A DNA stretch of 64,000 bases, from contig NZ_KE650771.1 of the NCBI RefSeq assembly GCF_000447295.1, forward strand, positions 5,539,559 to 5,603,558. Reading direction: 5' to 3'. A model generated the notes under the pieces. That model was not told the DNA's origin. It ran no database searches and was given only the letters and a program-made list of their open reading frames with translations. This DNA is from Fischerella sp. PCC 9431. Lineage in GTDB: Bacteria; Cyanobacteriota; Cyanobacteriia; Cyanobacteriales; Nostocaceae. Below are positions 63,941 through 64,000 of this stretch, piece after piece (within the stretch, counting starts at the first letter, position 1; each line of letters begins with the position of its first letter). Made by a program: the position numbers and the translations under genes.

Positions 63941-64000
63941 ATGCTGCTGCTCATCCAAGTTATCGTGTGTGTCTTGCTAGTAATTATTGTGGGTACTTGG
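63941..64000 (+). CDS. Possible partial gene, hydrophobic N-terminus
   Basis: Twenty codons from ATG 63941 run to the window edge without a stop and encode a hydrophobic segment (MLLLIQVIVCVLLVIIVGTW), as in a signal or membrane protein. AAGTG lies about 20 bases upstream, and there is no clear ribosome site. The identity cannot be judged. Confidence 0.3.
   Translation, partial: MLLLIQVIVCVLLVIIVGTW

Overview
The window reads as chromosome of a filamentous, probably heterocyst-forming (Nostocales-type) cyanobacterium. The evidence is the very frequent HIP1 octamer GCGATCGC, the abundant short tandem heptamers (CCCAATG, AGTTATC, TTTCCCC types) between genes, a very large REC-GAF-PAS hybrid kinase, DUF1816 and NIL-domain genes, AgrE-type arginine dihydrolase, and a cyanobacterial coxBAC/ctaAB arrangement. 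Only one structural RNA gene, tRNA-Arg(CCG), was found. No rRNA, CRISPR array or prophage was seen.

Layout. 0.1-3.7 kb: a B12-binding radical SAM gene split by an intact IS1634-type element with inverted ends and a 6-bp target duplication. 3.9-9 kb: two small or uncharacterised genes, then a minus-strand cluster upp-urc4-urc1 that matches the URC route of uracil catabolism. 9-16 kb: TPR protein, FAD-linked oxidoreductase, secreted beta-propeller, panB, two small unknown genes, DUF924 and SRPBCC proteins. 16-22 kb: a 1956-residue hybrid histidine kinase with a possible bilin-binding GAF domain. 22-32 kb: DsbA-like thioredoxin, CAP lipoprotein, alpha/beta hydrolase, DUF1816, rlmB, mrnC, STAS protein, carA, a retropepsin-like lipoprotein and trpD. 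32-37 kb: an acyl-CoA dehydrogenase/cyclase fusion, a GTPase cluster with a possible frameshift, and an IS982-type element with 8-bp target duplication. 37-44 kb: divergent respiratory locus, coxB-coxA-coxC on minus and ctaA-ctaB on plus, supplying heme A for the oxidase. 43.7-45.4 kb: a patch of tiny genes and gene remnants, including a double-glycine-leader peptide with a Cys/Tyr core. 45-51 kb: a MshEN/membrane fusion, and dhaK and dhaL separated by an inverted beta-helix gene, followed by a 42-bp minisatellite. 51-56 kb: sulfate uptake sbpA-cysT-cysW with two NIL-domain genes. 56-64 kb: hisC, tRNA-Arg, DUF2085, a CHAT-protease/4-TM pair sharing a short motif, a GH18 protein and agrE.

Two themes stand out. 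First, short repeats that normally sit between genes are also found in frame inside coding regions: trpD, the hybrid kinase receiver domain, the aspartic protease, and the linker of the acyl-CoA dehydrogenase/cyclase fusion. Second, the best candidate for an undescribed system is the CHAT protease-like gene at 58.5 kb and its four-helix membrane partner. Both carry the same IGRDNxGQII-type motif, which suggests a homotypic signalling pair in which a protease activates or recruits a membrane effector. This is inference from sequence alone.
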